64,000 nucleotides of DNA from an uncultured Bacteroidales bacterium (GTDB taxonomy: Bacteria > Bacteroidota > Bacteroidia > Bacteroidales > F082): positions 37,515-101,514 of the forward strand of contig ONKA01000013.1 of NCBI GenBank assembly GCA_900318265.1, read 5' to 3'. The number at the start of each line of letters is the position of its first letter. Within the stretch, counting starts at the first letter, position 1. The position numbers and the translations under genes are program-made. The notes below the pieces were generated by a model. It had not been told where the DNA came from. It saw only the letters and a list, made by a program, of their open reading frames with translations, and ran no database searches. Below, one piece after another: positions 27,727 to 35,456 of this stretch.

Positions 27727-28539
27727 ATGATTGATACCTCGGGATTAAGGCAGAAATATTCTCCAGATGGCTCGCCGTTAAGGAATCTCCAATTGCTATT
27801 GTTGGAGGAAGTAATGGTTCTCGACGAGATTTGTAGGGAAAACGGGCTTACTTATTTCCTTACGGGAGGGAGTGCTCTAGGTGCGGTCCGACATCAGGGT
27901 TTTATTCCATGGGACGATGATGTGGATATTGCTTTGTACGAAGAGGATTACAAGAAACTAGTAAGGATTTTGCTGGAAAAGGAGTCTGATAAATTCGTTT
28001 TGCATTCTAGGAAAACTGATTTTAACTACACCTTTGGCTTCCCAAAATACAGGGCCAAGGAAGGTAATCTGTTGGGCTGTTTCCCCGCTCGGGGCGTCTT
28101 GTATAAGTACAAGGGCTATGGAATTGATGTTTTTTGCGTTTCTAAGCATAGCTATATCAGGGCTTGGATGTGCGCCAAAGCACGAGCTGCCTTGCTCAAT
28201 TGGATGTATAGGTTGAAAAACGACAGACTTAGGAAGCTGGTTACTAAGGTCAATTGGTTTGTTTATGACTGTTTTCAGCCGCTTACCTTCCCGTTGGATG
28301 TGTTTAGGAAAAAAGGGGAGATGCACTATGATTTGGGTAAGGGAACGCCATATCATGATATGCGGTTTTCAGAGGTCTTTCCAGTGAAAAGGGTGCCTTT
28401 CGAGGGAAAAGAGCTGCCGATTCCTGGCAATGCCGATGCATTTCTTACCCGCATCTTTGGCGATTATATGACACTACCTTCTGAGGAACAGATCAAAAAA
28501 GACGTCCATTCCAAGGATTTTCTGCAATTCAACCAATGA
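27727..28539 (+). CDS. LicD-family phosphotransferase (1)
   Basis: A 270-residue LicD/fukutin-family protein. The family signature is clear: FLTGGSALGAVRHQGFIPWD followed by the acidic cluster Asp63-Asp64-Asp65-Val-Asp67, which binds metal and nucleotide in this nucleotidyltransferase-fold group. A substrate-side segment GIDVFCVSKH follows. LicD transfers phosphocholine from CDP-choline to surface glycans, and the related eukaryotic fukutin and FKRP transfer ribitol phosphate from CDP-ribitol. The divergent SDR-cytidylyltransferase gene makes a polyol-phosphate donor more likely here than choline; that is inference. Start at 27727, after the promoter. The second licD follows after 22 bases. 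Confidence 0.88.
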   Translation: MIDTSGLRQKYSPDGSPLRNLQLLLLEEVMVLDEICRENGLTYFLTGGSALGAVRHQGFIPWDDDVDIALYEEDYKKLVRILLEKESDKFVLHSRKTDFNYTFGFPKYRAKEGNLLGCFPARGVLYKYKGYGIDVFCVSKHSYIRAWMCAKARAALLNWMYRLKNDRLRKLVTKVNWFVYDCFQPLTFPLDVFRKKGEMHYDLGKGTPYHDMRFSEVFPVKRVPFEGKELPIPGNADAFLTRIFGDYMTLPSEEQIKKDVHSKDFLQFNQ

Positions 28540-28561
28540 TTAAACGATATTAAAAGTCATA

Positions 28562-29299
28562 ATGATGAGTGAACATAGCTTTTTAAGGGATACGGCAGTG
28601 AAGGCGGCTGTCAAACTGGGCATTTATCCCAAGATTGTGGCTCTTCTGAACCGTCAAATTGCAAAACGAGAGGCGGCTTCGATTAAAAAGCACGGATTGG
28701 AGGTCTTGGCCAAGGTTGACGAGGTGCTGACGAAGGAAGGCATTACCCCGTTTTTCGTGTTTGGCCTTTTGTTGGGTGCCTATCGCGAGAAAGGTTTTAT
28801 CCCTTATGACTATGACCTTGATATTGGTATTATGGAGTCAGAACGACCTGATAATCTGATAGATATTATGCTAAAGAACGGCTTTGTCCTCAAGCGCCAG
28901 TTCTATTTCAAGGAAGATGGGAGAATAACGATTGAGCAGTTTGAATACAATAAGGTTCCGGTAGACTTTTATTATTTCTTTGAAAAAGACGAGAACACCA
29001 TCGCGACCATAGTCTCCTATAAGCACGAATACAAGGATTGGAAAGAGGCCAACGAGTCGGATGGGTTCCCTAGCGAAATCATCACTGCAGAGAAGACTAC
29101 TTTCTCTCGTCAGGATTTCCTTGGCATCCAGTTCTATATGCCTGACAAAGCGGCTTCATGGCTTTCAGGTTTCTATGGCAAGGACTTTATGACGCCTGTG
29201 AAGAATTGGTCTTCAGAGAAGAGTGAGACTTGCCGCCGTCCATATCCTGTACGACAGTATAGGAATCTTGAGATTGTCCGTCAAAAGGCGCCGAAATAA
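28562..29299 (+). CDS. LicD-family phosphotransferase (2), divergent
   Basis: A 245-residue protein distantly related to the preceding LicD. The core reads FFVFGLLLGAYREKGFIPYD followed by Asp83-Tyr-Asp85-Leu-Asp87, so one Asp of the usual DDDxD is Tyr while the outer acidic residues remain. A later VPVDFYYFFEKD segment matches the position of the GIDVF strand in the first LicD. It is probably co-transcribed with that gene and may use the same CDP-linked donor on a different acceptor. Two ATGs lie in tandem at the start (28562 and 28565). Confidence 0.78.
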   Translation: MMSEHSFLRDTAVKAAVKLGIYPKIVALLNRQIAKREAASIKKHGLEVLAKVDEVLTKEGITPFFVFGLLLGAYREKGFIPYDYDLDIGIMESERPDNLIDIMLKNGFVLKRQFYFKEDGRITIEQFEYNKVPVDFYYFFEKDENTIATIVSYKHEYKDWKEANESDGFPSEIITAEKTTFSRQDFLGIQFYMPDKAASWLSGFYGKDFMTPVKNWSSEKSETCRRPYPVRQYRNLEIVRQKAPK

Positions 29300-29304
29300 T
29301 GCTA

Positions 29305-30399
29305 CTAGTCGAACAAGACTTTCCGCATTTTTTCTGACAAGGTTGATTCTGAATATCTCTCCAAATACAATTGGCGAGAGTAATTGTTGAATCTAGGGCG
29401 AGGCGAGGCAATGAAGTCATTGATTTTTCCGATGAAATCGTCCGCTGTATTGCATTTGCCTCCAATGCGGTCGTAATCAGCATCATAGCCTTCAAAGGCT
29501 TCGTCGGTTCCAAGGATGTTCTTGCCGAACATCAATGACTCACAGGTCTTGACTTTCATGCCGCTACCCTTGAAGATGGGAAGAATCATGATGTCCGCTT
29601 CGTTGATGTAAGGCGTTAGGTCTGGTACGCTACCGATGACTTCAACGTCATGCATGATTGGCTCATCCTCTTTGATTTTTTCCATGCCTTTCCCTACCAC
29701 TTTAAAGCTGATTTCAACATGCGGAAGTACATTTCGGACAAACCATAGGAGTCCTTCGTTGTTTGGGGCGAAATAACTGCCGAGAAACAGGCATTCTGGT
29801 TTGGCTTTGGTAAACGCCTCGCTTTGGTGCTCAGGCTTGAATCTGTCGCGGAAAACGATGGGAATCAATATGTCGGCATGCCTTTGGTATCGCTCAAACA
29901 GTTTGTCGTCGTCTCTTCGGTTCAAAGCAATGACCTTGTCGGCGAATCGGCATGAATAGGCATCGTTATGGTCGGCGCTTTTGATGATGACGTTCCTGAA
30001 GGGGATGCGTTTTGAGATCTTGGCATCAAAATACAATGCCTCCACGTTATGGAAGAAAACGATGACTCTTCCTTTGTAATGGTTTTCTTTCAACTTTTTG
30101 GCAATGATGCCGAAGACGCTGCGGTCAATAAAGACAATGTCGAAATTTTGAGCCAACTGGCATATTTGCTTGACTTTCTTTGGGGTCAAACCAAAATGAT
30201 AGTCAAATGGAAAATACATGGCTCCACGTAGGTAATCCAGAATCGACCGTTTCTTGTCTTGCTTGTGGATATAGCAGGTCTCGACATTGTCTTCTCCCAC
30301 CAGTTGGGTCAAAGTGTCATAATGCATCTCGGTGACTTGTTCGCCACCGTCCAAAATCCCGTTGTTTTTCTTGTATCTTATGAATAAGACCTTGGTCAT
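29305..30399 (-). CDS. Glycosyltransferase family 4-like protein
   Basis: A 364-residue GT-B fold glycosyltransferase. The C-terminal half carries the usual pattern: ECLFLGSYFAPNNEGLLWFV, a KVVGKGMEKI segment, and a MILPIFKGSGMKVKTCESLM motif in which the nucleotide-sugar-binding Glu is expected. The N-terminus (MTKVLFIRYKKNNGILDGGEQ) fits the acceptor domain. Its ATG overlaps the stop of the YfhO-like gene (30396-30399), so they are coupled. Probable role: cytoplasmic step of surface glycan assembly; donor and acceptor unknown. It converges on the second licD gene with a 5-base gap. Confidence 0.87.
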   Translation of the reverse strand: MTKVLFIRYKKNNGILDGGEQVTEMHYDTLTQLVGEDNVETCYIHKQDKKRSILDYLRGAMYFPFDYHFGLTPKKVKQICQLAQNFDIVFIDRSVFGIIAKKLKENHYKGRVIVFFHNVEALYFDAKISKRIPFRNVIIKSADHNDAYSCRFADKVIALNRRDDDKLFERYQRHADILIPIVFRDRFKPEHQSEAFTKAKPECLFLGSYFAPNNEGLLWFVRNVLPHVEISFKVVGKGMEKIKEDEPIMHDVEVIGSVPDLTPYINEADIMILPIFKGSGMKVKTCESLMFGKNILGTDEAFEGYDADYDRIGGKCNTADDFIGKINDFIASPRPRFNNYSRQLYLERYSESTLSEKMRKVLFD

Positions 30400-32921
30400 G
30401 CCGGTTTTTCCTTCTTCTTGACTAGGGCGAGAACAATCGTGGCGACAGCAAACAAGATGATGGTCAGCGAACTCACCAGCGAAACAATACCGCCCACCTT
30501 CCAGATTTTGGGCTCATAGCGCATCACGATTTCGTGCTGTCCGGCGGGCACCATGGCGGCACGCAACAGGTAGTTGGCGCGCAACAAGGGGCTTTCTTGT
30601 CCGTCGATTCGCATCGTCCAGCCTTTGCTGGTCCAGATCTCGGAGAAGACCACCAGTTTGTTTTCGCTGGCAGAGAAGCTATAGGTCAGCTGGTTGGGCT
30701 TGTAATCGGTGAGGGTGATGCTTCCATCCTCTGCCTGAGGTCGATAGCTTGCCACTTCTTGTTCGAATTCTTTGCCGATGATGGCTGTGCGGTGCAAGTC
30801 TGAGGTGGCCAATGCATTAAACTCATCGTTTGGCGTGTTGGCAATCTGGACGTCGTTCACCATCCAGGCGTTGCCGTAGGCAAACGGGTTTTCAAACGGC
30901 TGGCTCTGTGGGTTGAAGATGATGTATTTGGTGTTCAACATGTTGAGCACTTCCTGTTGTGCCAACTGTCTCGCCATGTCTTCGGCGGTCTTCGCGCTGC
31001 GGAGTCGGTTGAGTCCAGGCCCAAGGTATTGGGTGATGACGTCTTGATAGCGGCGGAGTTTGGCGCCCGAGTAGCCGCCAATCGACTTGTGGAAATAGCA
31101 GGTGCTGGCGTCGTTGAACATGTCTCTGGTGATGTCGGCCACCCTGTAACTCAAAGCCTTATCGTTGAGGATGTATTGGTTGGCAGGAGAAGCCACAAAG
31201 GGGTTGTCGAACTTCGCCTTGTCGATGAAGTTGTCGTTGTTGAGGTAGCGCTTGTCAATGGGGAACATGTCGACAAGGATGAGTGCTGCCAGGACGGCAA
31301 AGGCGGGCACGGCTTTCAGTTTGCCTTTGACGTAGAGGAACAACGGCACGGCAGCCAGGATGATGAAGATGAGGCTGCGCAGGGCGTCCTTGCGGAAGAT
31401 GGCCACGCGGACGTCTTCAAGTTGCGATGCAAATTGGGCGTAGATGGCGCCGTCCTTGCCCGCGCTCATGGACGCGAATTGTTTGGCTTCTTCCTGGCTG
31501 AGGAAGTTGAAGAAGGTCTTGGGCATGAGATAGAAGAGTAGGCAGAAGCCTGCAGTGACACCCAAGGCGATGAAGAATTTCGTCATGTTCTTCTTGGCGT
31601 TCTCAGGGCTCTTGACCATCTCGGCCAAACCTAAGAAACCTAGCAAAGGCATGGTCACCTCAGCGATGACCAAGGTCATGCTGACGGCCCGGAACTTGTC
31701 GTAGCCGGGAATGTAGTCCAGGAAGAAGTTGGTGAAGCCCATGAAGTTCTTGCCCCAGCTGAGTAGGATGGAGAGTACGGTGGCTATCAGCAAGGCCCAT
31801 TTCAGTTTGCCTTTCACCGTCAAGGCACCCAAAACGAAAAGGAACACCACAATGGCGCCTACGTAGACGGGGCCACTGGTGCCAGGTTGGTCGCCCCAGT
31901 AAGCGTTGCTCTGCGCAATGCTGTCCTTGAACTGGCGGTCGGCTTTTTCCAAAACAGGGTTTTGCTTTCCGATATAGGCCGATGCCCCGCCTTTGGCGTT
32001 GGGGATCATAAGGCTCCATGTCTCACCCTTGCCATAACTCCACTGCGTGATGTAATCGCGGTCGAGGCCCTTGGTTTGGTTGCTTTCGTTGCTGGTCAAC
32101 ACGGGTTTGCCACGGGTCGTTTCTTTTCCGAATTCGTAGTTGGCGTATAGCTTGGTGGAGAAGGTGAGGACGCTAATGACGGCCACCAACACCAACATCA
32201 GGCTCGCCTTGACGAAATGCAGCAGTTTCTTCTGTCGGATGTCGGAGATGAATTCTGCAATGACGATGACGACAAGGATCAATATGAGATAATAGGTGAT
32301 TTGCAGGTGGTTGGCATACAATTCCAAAGAAGCGGCGATGGCGGTCAGCACCAGACCCCAGAGGTATTTGCCTTTATAGGTCAGCAACACGCCGGCGATG
32401 ACGGGAGCCATATAGGCCATGGCAACGGCTTTGGCGTTGTGGCCGGCGCCAATGATGATGTAGAGGTAGGAGGTGAACCCGTATGCGATGGCGCCTAAGG
32501 CACTCACCCATACGCCGACATCCAGGACAAGCAAAAGGATGAAGAAACCTAACATGCTGATAAACACGCTTCCCAAGGGACTTGGAAGGCCTATGGACAG
32601 CACTTTATGGACATATTGGAAGAGGTTGGTCTTTTGTGGTGCCGAGATGTTCCATGCGGGCATGCCGCTGAAGGCCGAGTTGGTCCAAAGCGCGGTTTCG
32701 CCCGTGCTTTCGCGGTACTGCGTCAGCTCCTGGGCCATGCCTTTGTGCATCTCCATGTCGTGTTGCTTCACGCGTTTGCCTTGCATCACGGGATAGAAGT
32801 ATACCCAAGAGATGACCGCAAAGATAGCAATGGCTATAACAATGGGCCAAAATTTAGGTCCCTGAGCCTGTCGAAGGGCCGCTGCAGTTTTGTTTTCTTT
32901 TGATGTTATAGTGGTTTTCAT
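30396..32921 (-). CDS. YfhO-family multi-spanning membrane protein
   Basis: An 841-residue membrane protein of the YfhO family, GT-C-like proteins linked to glycosylation of surface polymers. About 12-13 helices fill residues 25-540, followed by a long extracytoplasmic region and one last helix before a basic KKKEKPA tail. The first loop (HDMEMHKGMAQELTQYRE) and the SGMPAW segment are typical of the family. The N-terminal tail contains LRQAQGP (residues 16-22), which is the translation of a dispersed 24-bp repeat (32857-32880) just before the first helix. It is transcribed with the GT2, DUF4834 and GT4 genes. Specific function unknown. Confidence 0.85.
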   Translation of the reverse strand: MKTTITSKENKTAAALRQAQGPKFWPIVIAIAIFAVISWVYFYPVMQGKRVKQHDMEMHKGMAQELTQYRESTGETALWTNSAFSGMPAWNISAPQKTNLFQYVHKVLSIGLPSPLGSVFISMLGFFILLLVLDVGVWVSALGAIAYGFTSYLYIIIGAGHNAKAVAMAYMAPVIAGVLLTYKGKYLWGLVLTAIAASLELYANHLQITYYLILILVVIVIAEFISDIRQKKLLHFVKASLMLVLVAVISVLTFSTKLYANYEFGKETTRGKPVLTSNESNQTKGLDRDYITQWSYGKGETWSLMIPNAKGGASAYIGKQNPVLEKADRQFKDSIAQSNAYWGDQPGTSGPVYVGAIVVFLFVLGALTVKGKLKWALLIATVLSILLSWGKNFMGFTNFFLDYIPGYDKFRAVSMTLVIAEVTMPLLGFLGLAEMVKSPENAKKNMTKFFIALGVTAGFCLLFYLMPKTFFNFLSQEEAKQFASMSAGKDGAIYAQFASQLEDVRVAIFRKDALRSLIFIILAAVPLFLYVKGKLKAVPAFAVLAALILVDMFPIDKRYLNNDNFIDKAKFDNPFVASPANQYILNDKALSYRVADITRDMFNDASTCYFHKSIGGYSGAKLRRYQDVITQYLGPGLNRLRSAKTAEDMARQLAQQEVLNMLNTKYIIFNPQSQPFENPFAYGNAWMVNDVQIANTPNDEFNALATSDLHRTAIIGKEFEQEVASYRPQAEDGSITLTDYKPNQLTYSFSASENKLVVFSEIWTSKGWTMRIDGQESPLLRANYLLRAAMVPAGQHEIVMRYEPKIWKVGGIVSLVSSLTIILFAVATIVLALVKKKEKPA
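32857..32880. repeat. 24-bp dispersed repeat, copy 1, inside the YfhO-like gene
   Basis: An imperfect palindrome with ends GGTCCCT and AGGGCC around AGCCTGTCGA. Related copies lie at 43886-43927 and 53532-53555. This copy is in frame in the cytoplasmic N-terminal tail. Confidence 0.8.
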
Positions 32922-32936
32922 TGTGTATAATGTTTT

Positions 32937-33152
32937 CTATTCAACTTCTTCAAAATCAGTATATTCTCCTATATTGGGATTGATGCGGGGATTCTTCGGC
33001 GTTTCTGTTTCTGTATTTGTCTTCTCCTGTCCGAATTGCTCCAGCTGTTCCTCGAACTTTCTCATTTTCCTTCTAAATATCCACTTGATAATCAGATAAA
33101 AAACGTAGAAAATCAGAACGGCAATCAGCAGTATTTTCCAAAATGCCCCCAT
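32937..33152 (-). CDS. DUF4834-like small membrane protein
   Basis: A 71-residue protein with one N-terminal membrane helix (about 4-25), a basic stretch (IIKWIFRRKMRK) and an acidic, polar tail ending in YTDFEEVE. This matches the DUF4834 layout common in Bacteroidetes. It lies 15 bases before the YfhO-like gene and 27 bases after the GT2 gene on the same strand. No function is known. Confidence 0.72.
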   Translation of the reverse strand: MGAFWKILLIAVLIFYVFYLIIKWIFRRKMRKFEEQLEQFGQEKTNTETETPKNPRINPNIGEYTDFEEVE

Positions 33153-33179
33153 GTTTAATTTTAATAAGGTGCTGCGAAA

Positions 33180-34190
33180 TTACGATTTTTCCGTTTGCGA
33201 TGACCGTTTTTTCCTGAAAAACGCTCCGATGAACCCGAGGCCATAGCCGAAGAGTTGGCAATAAGCTGCTGGAACTGAGAGCAATGCGACTTTTAGGTTC
33301 TTGTTTTTAATGAGTGAGTCAACAAATACCATCATGGCATAGAGTAGGATGGGTGCGAGCCATAGCAAAGCCCACCATGAGAACCTTCCCGTAAGGATAA
33401 ACGCCAGAATGAGATGCACCAAGCAAGCCAACACCAGCAAAACATTGCCAACCACAAAGGCGGCGGGCAAGATGTGGACGAGTTTGAAAGTCTCGGGGTA
33501 TTTGTCCTTTAGGACGATACGCGCCTCACCCGAGTGCTTCACTTGGCGGAAAAACGAGTTGAATTTGACACGTCGTTTGTGATAGACGAAGGCCTCAGGG
33601 AAGAGGCGGCAGCTGTATCCTCCGTTGAAGATCCTGGTGCTCAGGTCGATGTCCTCGCCATAACGCATGGGAGCGAAGCCGCCCAAGGCTTCGTAAACAT
33701 TTTTCCTGATGCCGAGGTTGAAGCTACGGGGATAGAACTTGTCCATTTTCTTTTTGCCGCCACGGATGCCACCCGTGGTGAAGAATGAGGTCATCGAATA
33801 GTTGATGGCTTTCTGTATGGGCGTGAACGAGGCATGGGCACGGTCGGGACCTCCGAAGGCGTCGCAAGGCTCGCGGTTCAACTCATGCTGGACGGTCTCC
33901 AAGTAGTTTTCGGGCACGATGACGTCGGAATCCAAGATAATGAGGTATTCGCCTTGGCTGCGTTCGGCGCCGAAGTTGCGCGAGGGACCAGGACCCGAGT
34001 TGGGCTTGAAATGGTAGCTCAAGGCCAATCTGTCCTTGTATTTCTCGCAGACTGTGTCGCATTTCTCCGTCGAGCCGTCTTCCACCACCACGACCTCAAA
34101 GTCCTTGATGGTCTGATGGCACAGGCTCTCCAGTAGCTCGTCGACTTCCTGAGGCCGGTTGTAGACGGGTATGATGATCGAAAACCGCAT
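33180..34190 (-). CDS. Glycosyltransferase family 2 with C-terminal membrane helices
   Basis: A 336-residue GT-A fold enzyme. The preferred start is MRFSIIIPVYNRPQE at 34190; an ATG two codons upstream (34196) is also possible. Motifs in order: VVVEDGS, the acidic DSDV standing in for DXD, GAERSQGEYLIILDSD, and GFAPMRYGEDIDLSTR, where GED is the family's catalytic-base region. About two to three membrane helices lie near 255-320. It is the first gene of the GT2-DUF4834-YfhO-GT4 operon. Likely adds a sugar to a lipid-linked or surface glycan at the inner face of the membrane. Confidence 0.88.
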   Translation of the reverse strand: MRFSIIIPVYNRPQEVDELLESLCHQTIKDFEVVVVEDGSTEKCDTVCEKYKDRLALSYHFKPNSGPGPSRNFGAERSQGEYLIILDSDVIVPENYLETVQHELNREPCDAFGGPDRAHASFTPIQKAINYSMTSFFTTGGIRGGKKKMDKFYPRSFNLGIRKNVYEALGGFAPMRYGEDIDLSTRIFNGGYSCRLFPEAFVYHKRRVKFNSFFRQVKHSGEARIVLKDKYPETFKLVHILPAAFVVGNVLLVLACLVHLILAFILTGRFSWWALLWLAPILLYAMMVFVDSLIKNKNLKVALLSVPAAYCQLFGYGLGFIGAFFRKKRSSQTEKS

Positions 34191-34205
34191 TTTCATTATT
34201 TTTTG

Positions 34206-34213
34206 CAAAGATA
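34206..34213 (-). promoter_or_regulatory. -7 promoter element of the GT2-YfhO operon
   Basis: TATCTTTG on the minus strand, 9-15 bases before the candidate ATGs, predicting a very short leader. Confidence 0.6.
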
Positions 34214-34226
34214 GGGATTCTTTCCT

Positions 34227-34234
34227 TATTTTTG
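34227..34234 (+). promoter_or_regulatory. -7 promoter element of the methyltransferase gene
   Basis: TATTTTTG, 24 bases before the ATG at 34259, divergent from the GT2 promoter. Confidence 0.65.
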
Positions 34235-34258
34235 CGCTATCAAATGTGATTATCTTTC

Positions 34259-35026
34259 ATGAAGAAACTCATCTCTTTTTTCACCAAGATTTTTCCCCGC
34301 CAGTGGCTCATCAAGTTGAGTTATCTGTTCAGCTTTTTGATCCGGCCTTTCTATTTGGGTAATAAGGTGGAATGTCCCGTCTGCGGCAAGCATTTCCGGA
34401 AGTTTTTGCCGTATGGCTATGGGGTGGCTGGAGACAACAGGTTGTGTCCAAAGTGTTTGTCGCTCGAAAGACATCGTCTATTGTGGCTATACTTGAAAGA
34501 GAAGACTGATTTTTTCACTGCCCCGCTCAAGGTCTTGCATTTTGCGCCAGAACAGCCATTCCTGAAACGGTTCCGTGCCCTGAAGAACCTTGATTACACC
34601 ACCGCCGACCTTGATTCGCCTATTGCCGACCTGCATCTCGATGTCACTGCCATCGACCAGCCGAGCGACACCTACGATGTGGTCATCTGCAACCATGTGC
34701 TGGAGCATGTCAGCGACGCGAACAAGGCGTTCTCGGAAATCAAAAGAATCCTGAAGCCAGGCGGTTGGGCGATTCTCCTCGTGCCCATCAACCCTGATGT
34801 CGACACCTTCGAAGATCCAAGCATCACCGACCCAAAGGAGCGTCAGCGTCTTTTTGGACAGTACGACCACGTGCGCCAATTCGGCCGCGACTATGCCGAG
34901 GTGTTGCGAAAAGCAGGCTTCAAGGTTACGGAAGACAGGCTGTATTATGAGATTTCAGAGGAACAGCGCGAACGCATGCATCTTGCGCGCAGGGGAGAGG
35001 AGATCATTTACCGCTGTGAAAAATGA
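34259..35026 (+). CDS. SAM-dependent methyltransferase with N-terminal zinc-ribbon-like motif
   Basis: A 255-residue protein. A hydrophobic N-terminal stretch (about 15-33) is followed by CPVCGKHFRKF and CPKCLSLERHR, two CxxC pairs 24 residues apart that probably bind zinc. A class I methyltransferase domain follows, with VLHFAPEQPF in place of the glycine-rich motif I, DYTTADLD as motif II, and VVICNHVLEHVSD as motif IV. Proteins of this type often sit in surface-polysaccharide loci of Bacteroidetes. The substrate is unknown. It is transcribed away from the GT2 operon. Confidence 0.83.
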   Translation: MKKLISFFTKIFPRQWLIKLSYLFSFLIRPFYLGNKVECPVCGKHFRKFLPYGYGVAGDNRLCPKCLSLERHRLLWLYLKEKTDFFTAPLKVLHFAPEQPFLKRFRALKNLDYTTADLDSPIADLHLDVTAIDQPSDTYDVVICNHVLEHVSDANKAFSEIKRILKPGGWAILLVPINPDVDTFEDPSITDPKERQRLFGQYDHVRQFGRDYAEVLRKAGFKVTEDRLYYEISEEQRERMHLARRGEEIIYRCEK

Positions 35027-35027
35027 T

Positions 35028-35057
35028 TGTAGAGACGCGCCATGGCACGTCTCTACA
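35028..35057. repeat. 30-bp near-perfect palindrome
   Basis: The arms TGTAGAGACG and CGTCTCTACA flank a GCCATGGC palindrome. It starts 2 bases after the methyltransferase stop. It has no T-run, so it is a dispersed palindromic unit or a transcript 3' end stabiliser rather than a clear terminator. Confidence 0.7.
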
Positions 35058-35070
35058 ATATAAACAACAA

Positions 35071-35097
35071 AAGGCGATCCCCCAACGGGGTCGCCTT
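35071..35097 (-). terminator. Likely terminator of rpmH
   Basis: The stem AAGGCGA/TCGCCTT with inner CCCC/GGGG pairing is followed on the minus strand by TTTTGTTGTTT. It lies about 55 bases after the rpmH stop and may also serve the methyltransferase gene from the other side. Confidence 0.55.
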
Positions 35098-35150
35098 CGT
35101 TACCTTAAATGAGAAATATAACGGCTTCTGTTCCGTTTTCACGGAAAGGA

Positions 35151-35297
35151 TTAATATTCGTCAGAAACTGTAAGTTTCTTTCTGCCTTTAGCTCTTCTGC
35201 GGGCCAAAACCTTACGGCCATTAGCCGTCGACATTCTCTCTCTGAAACCGTGTTTGTTTCTACGTTTTCTGTTCGAAGGTTGATAAGTGCGCTTCAT
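35151..35297 (-). CDS. rpmH: 50S ribosomal protein L34
   Basis: A 48-residue, very basic protein read directly from the sequence: it begins [20 protein letters not shown], continues [20 protein letters not shown], and ends KLTVSDEY before TAA. The first half is the near-invariant L34 start. It is slightly shorter than the 50 or so residues seen in many relatives but complete. It stands alone, not next to rnpA as in many other phyla. The promoter box TACTTTTG at 35351-35358 lies about 54 bases upstream. Confidence 0.97.
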   Translation of the reverse strand: MKRTYQPSNRKRRNKHGFRERMSTANGRKVLARRRAKGRKKLTVSDEY

Positions 35298-35350
35298 CTC
35301 TGTATCTGTTTATTTGTTATTTTTCGCTAAAATCCCTCTGAATTGGGCTG

Positions 35351-35358
35351 CAAAAGTA
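35351..35358 (-). promoter_or_regulatory. -7 promoter element of rpmH
   Basis: TACTTTTG on the minus strand matches TAnnTTTG, between the pepD terminator and rpmH. Confidence 0.65.
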
Positions 35359-35400
35359 CAAAGATTTTCCTTTGCTCCAACATTTTTCTTGAAAAAAATA

Positions 35401-35435
35401 AAAAAGGCAAAACCAAATTTGATTTTGCCTTTTTC
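35401..35435 (-). terminator. Terminator between pepD and rpmH
   Basis: AAAAAGGCAAAA pairs with ATTTTGCCTTTTT around a 9-base loop. On the minus strand it follows the pepD stop by about 22 bases and is A/T-flanked on both sides, so it is a good intrinsic terminator. Confidence 0.75.
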
Positions 35436-35456
35436 AAATTACTGATAATTAGTTGA

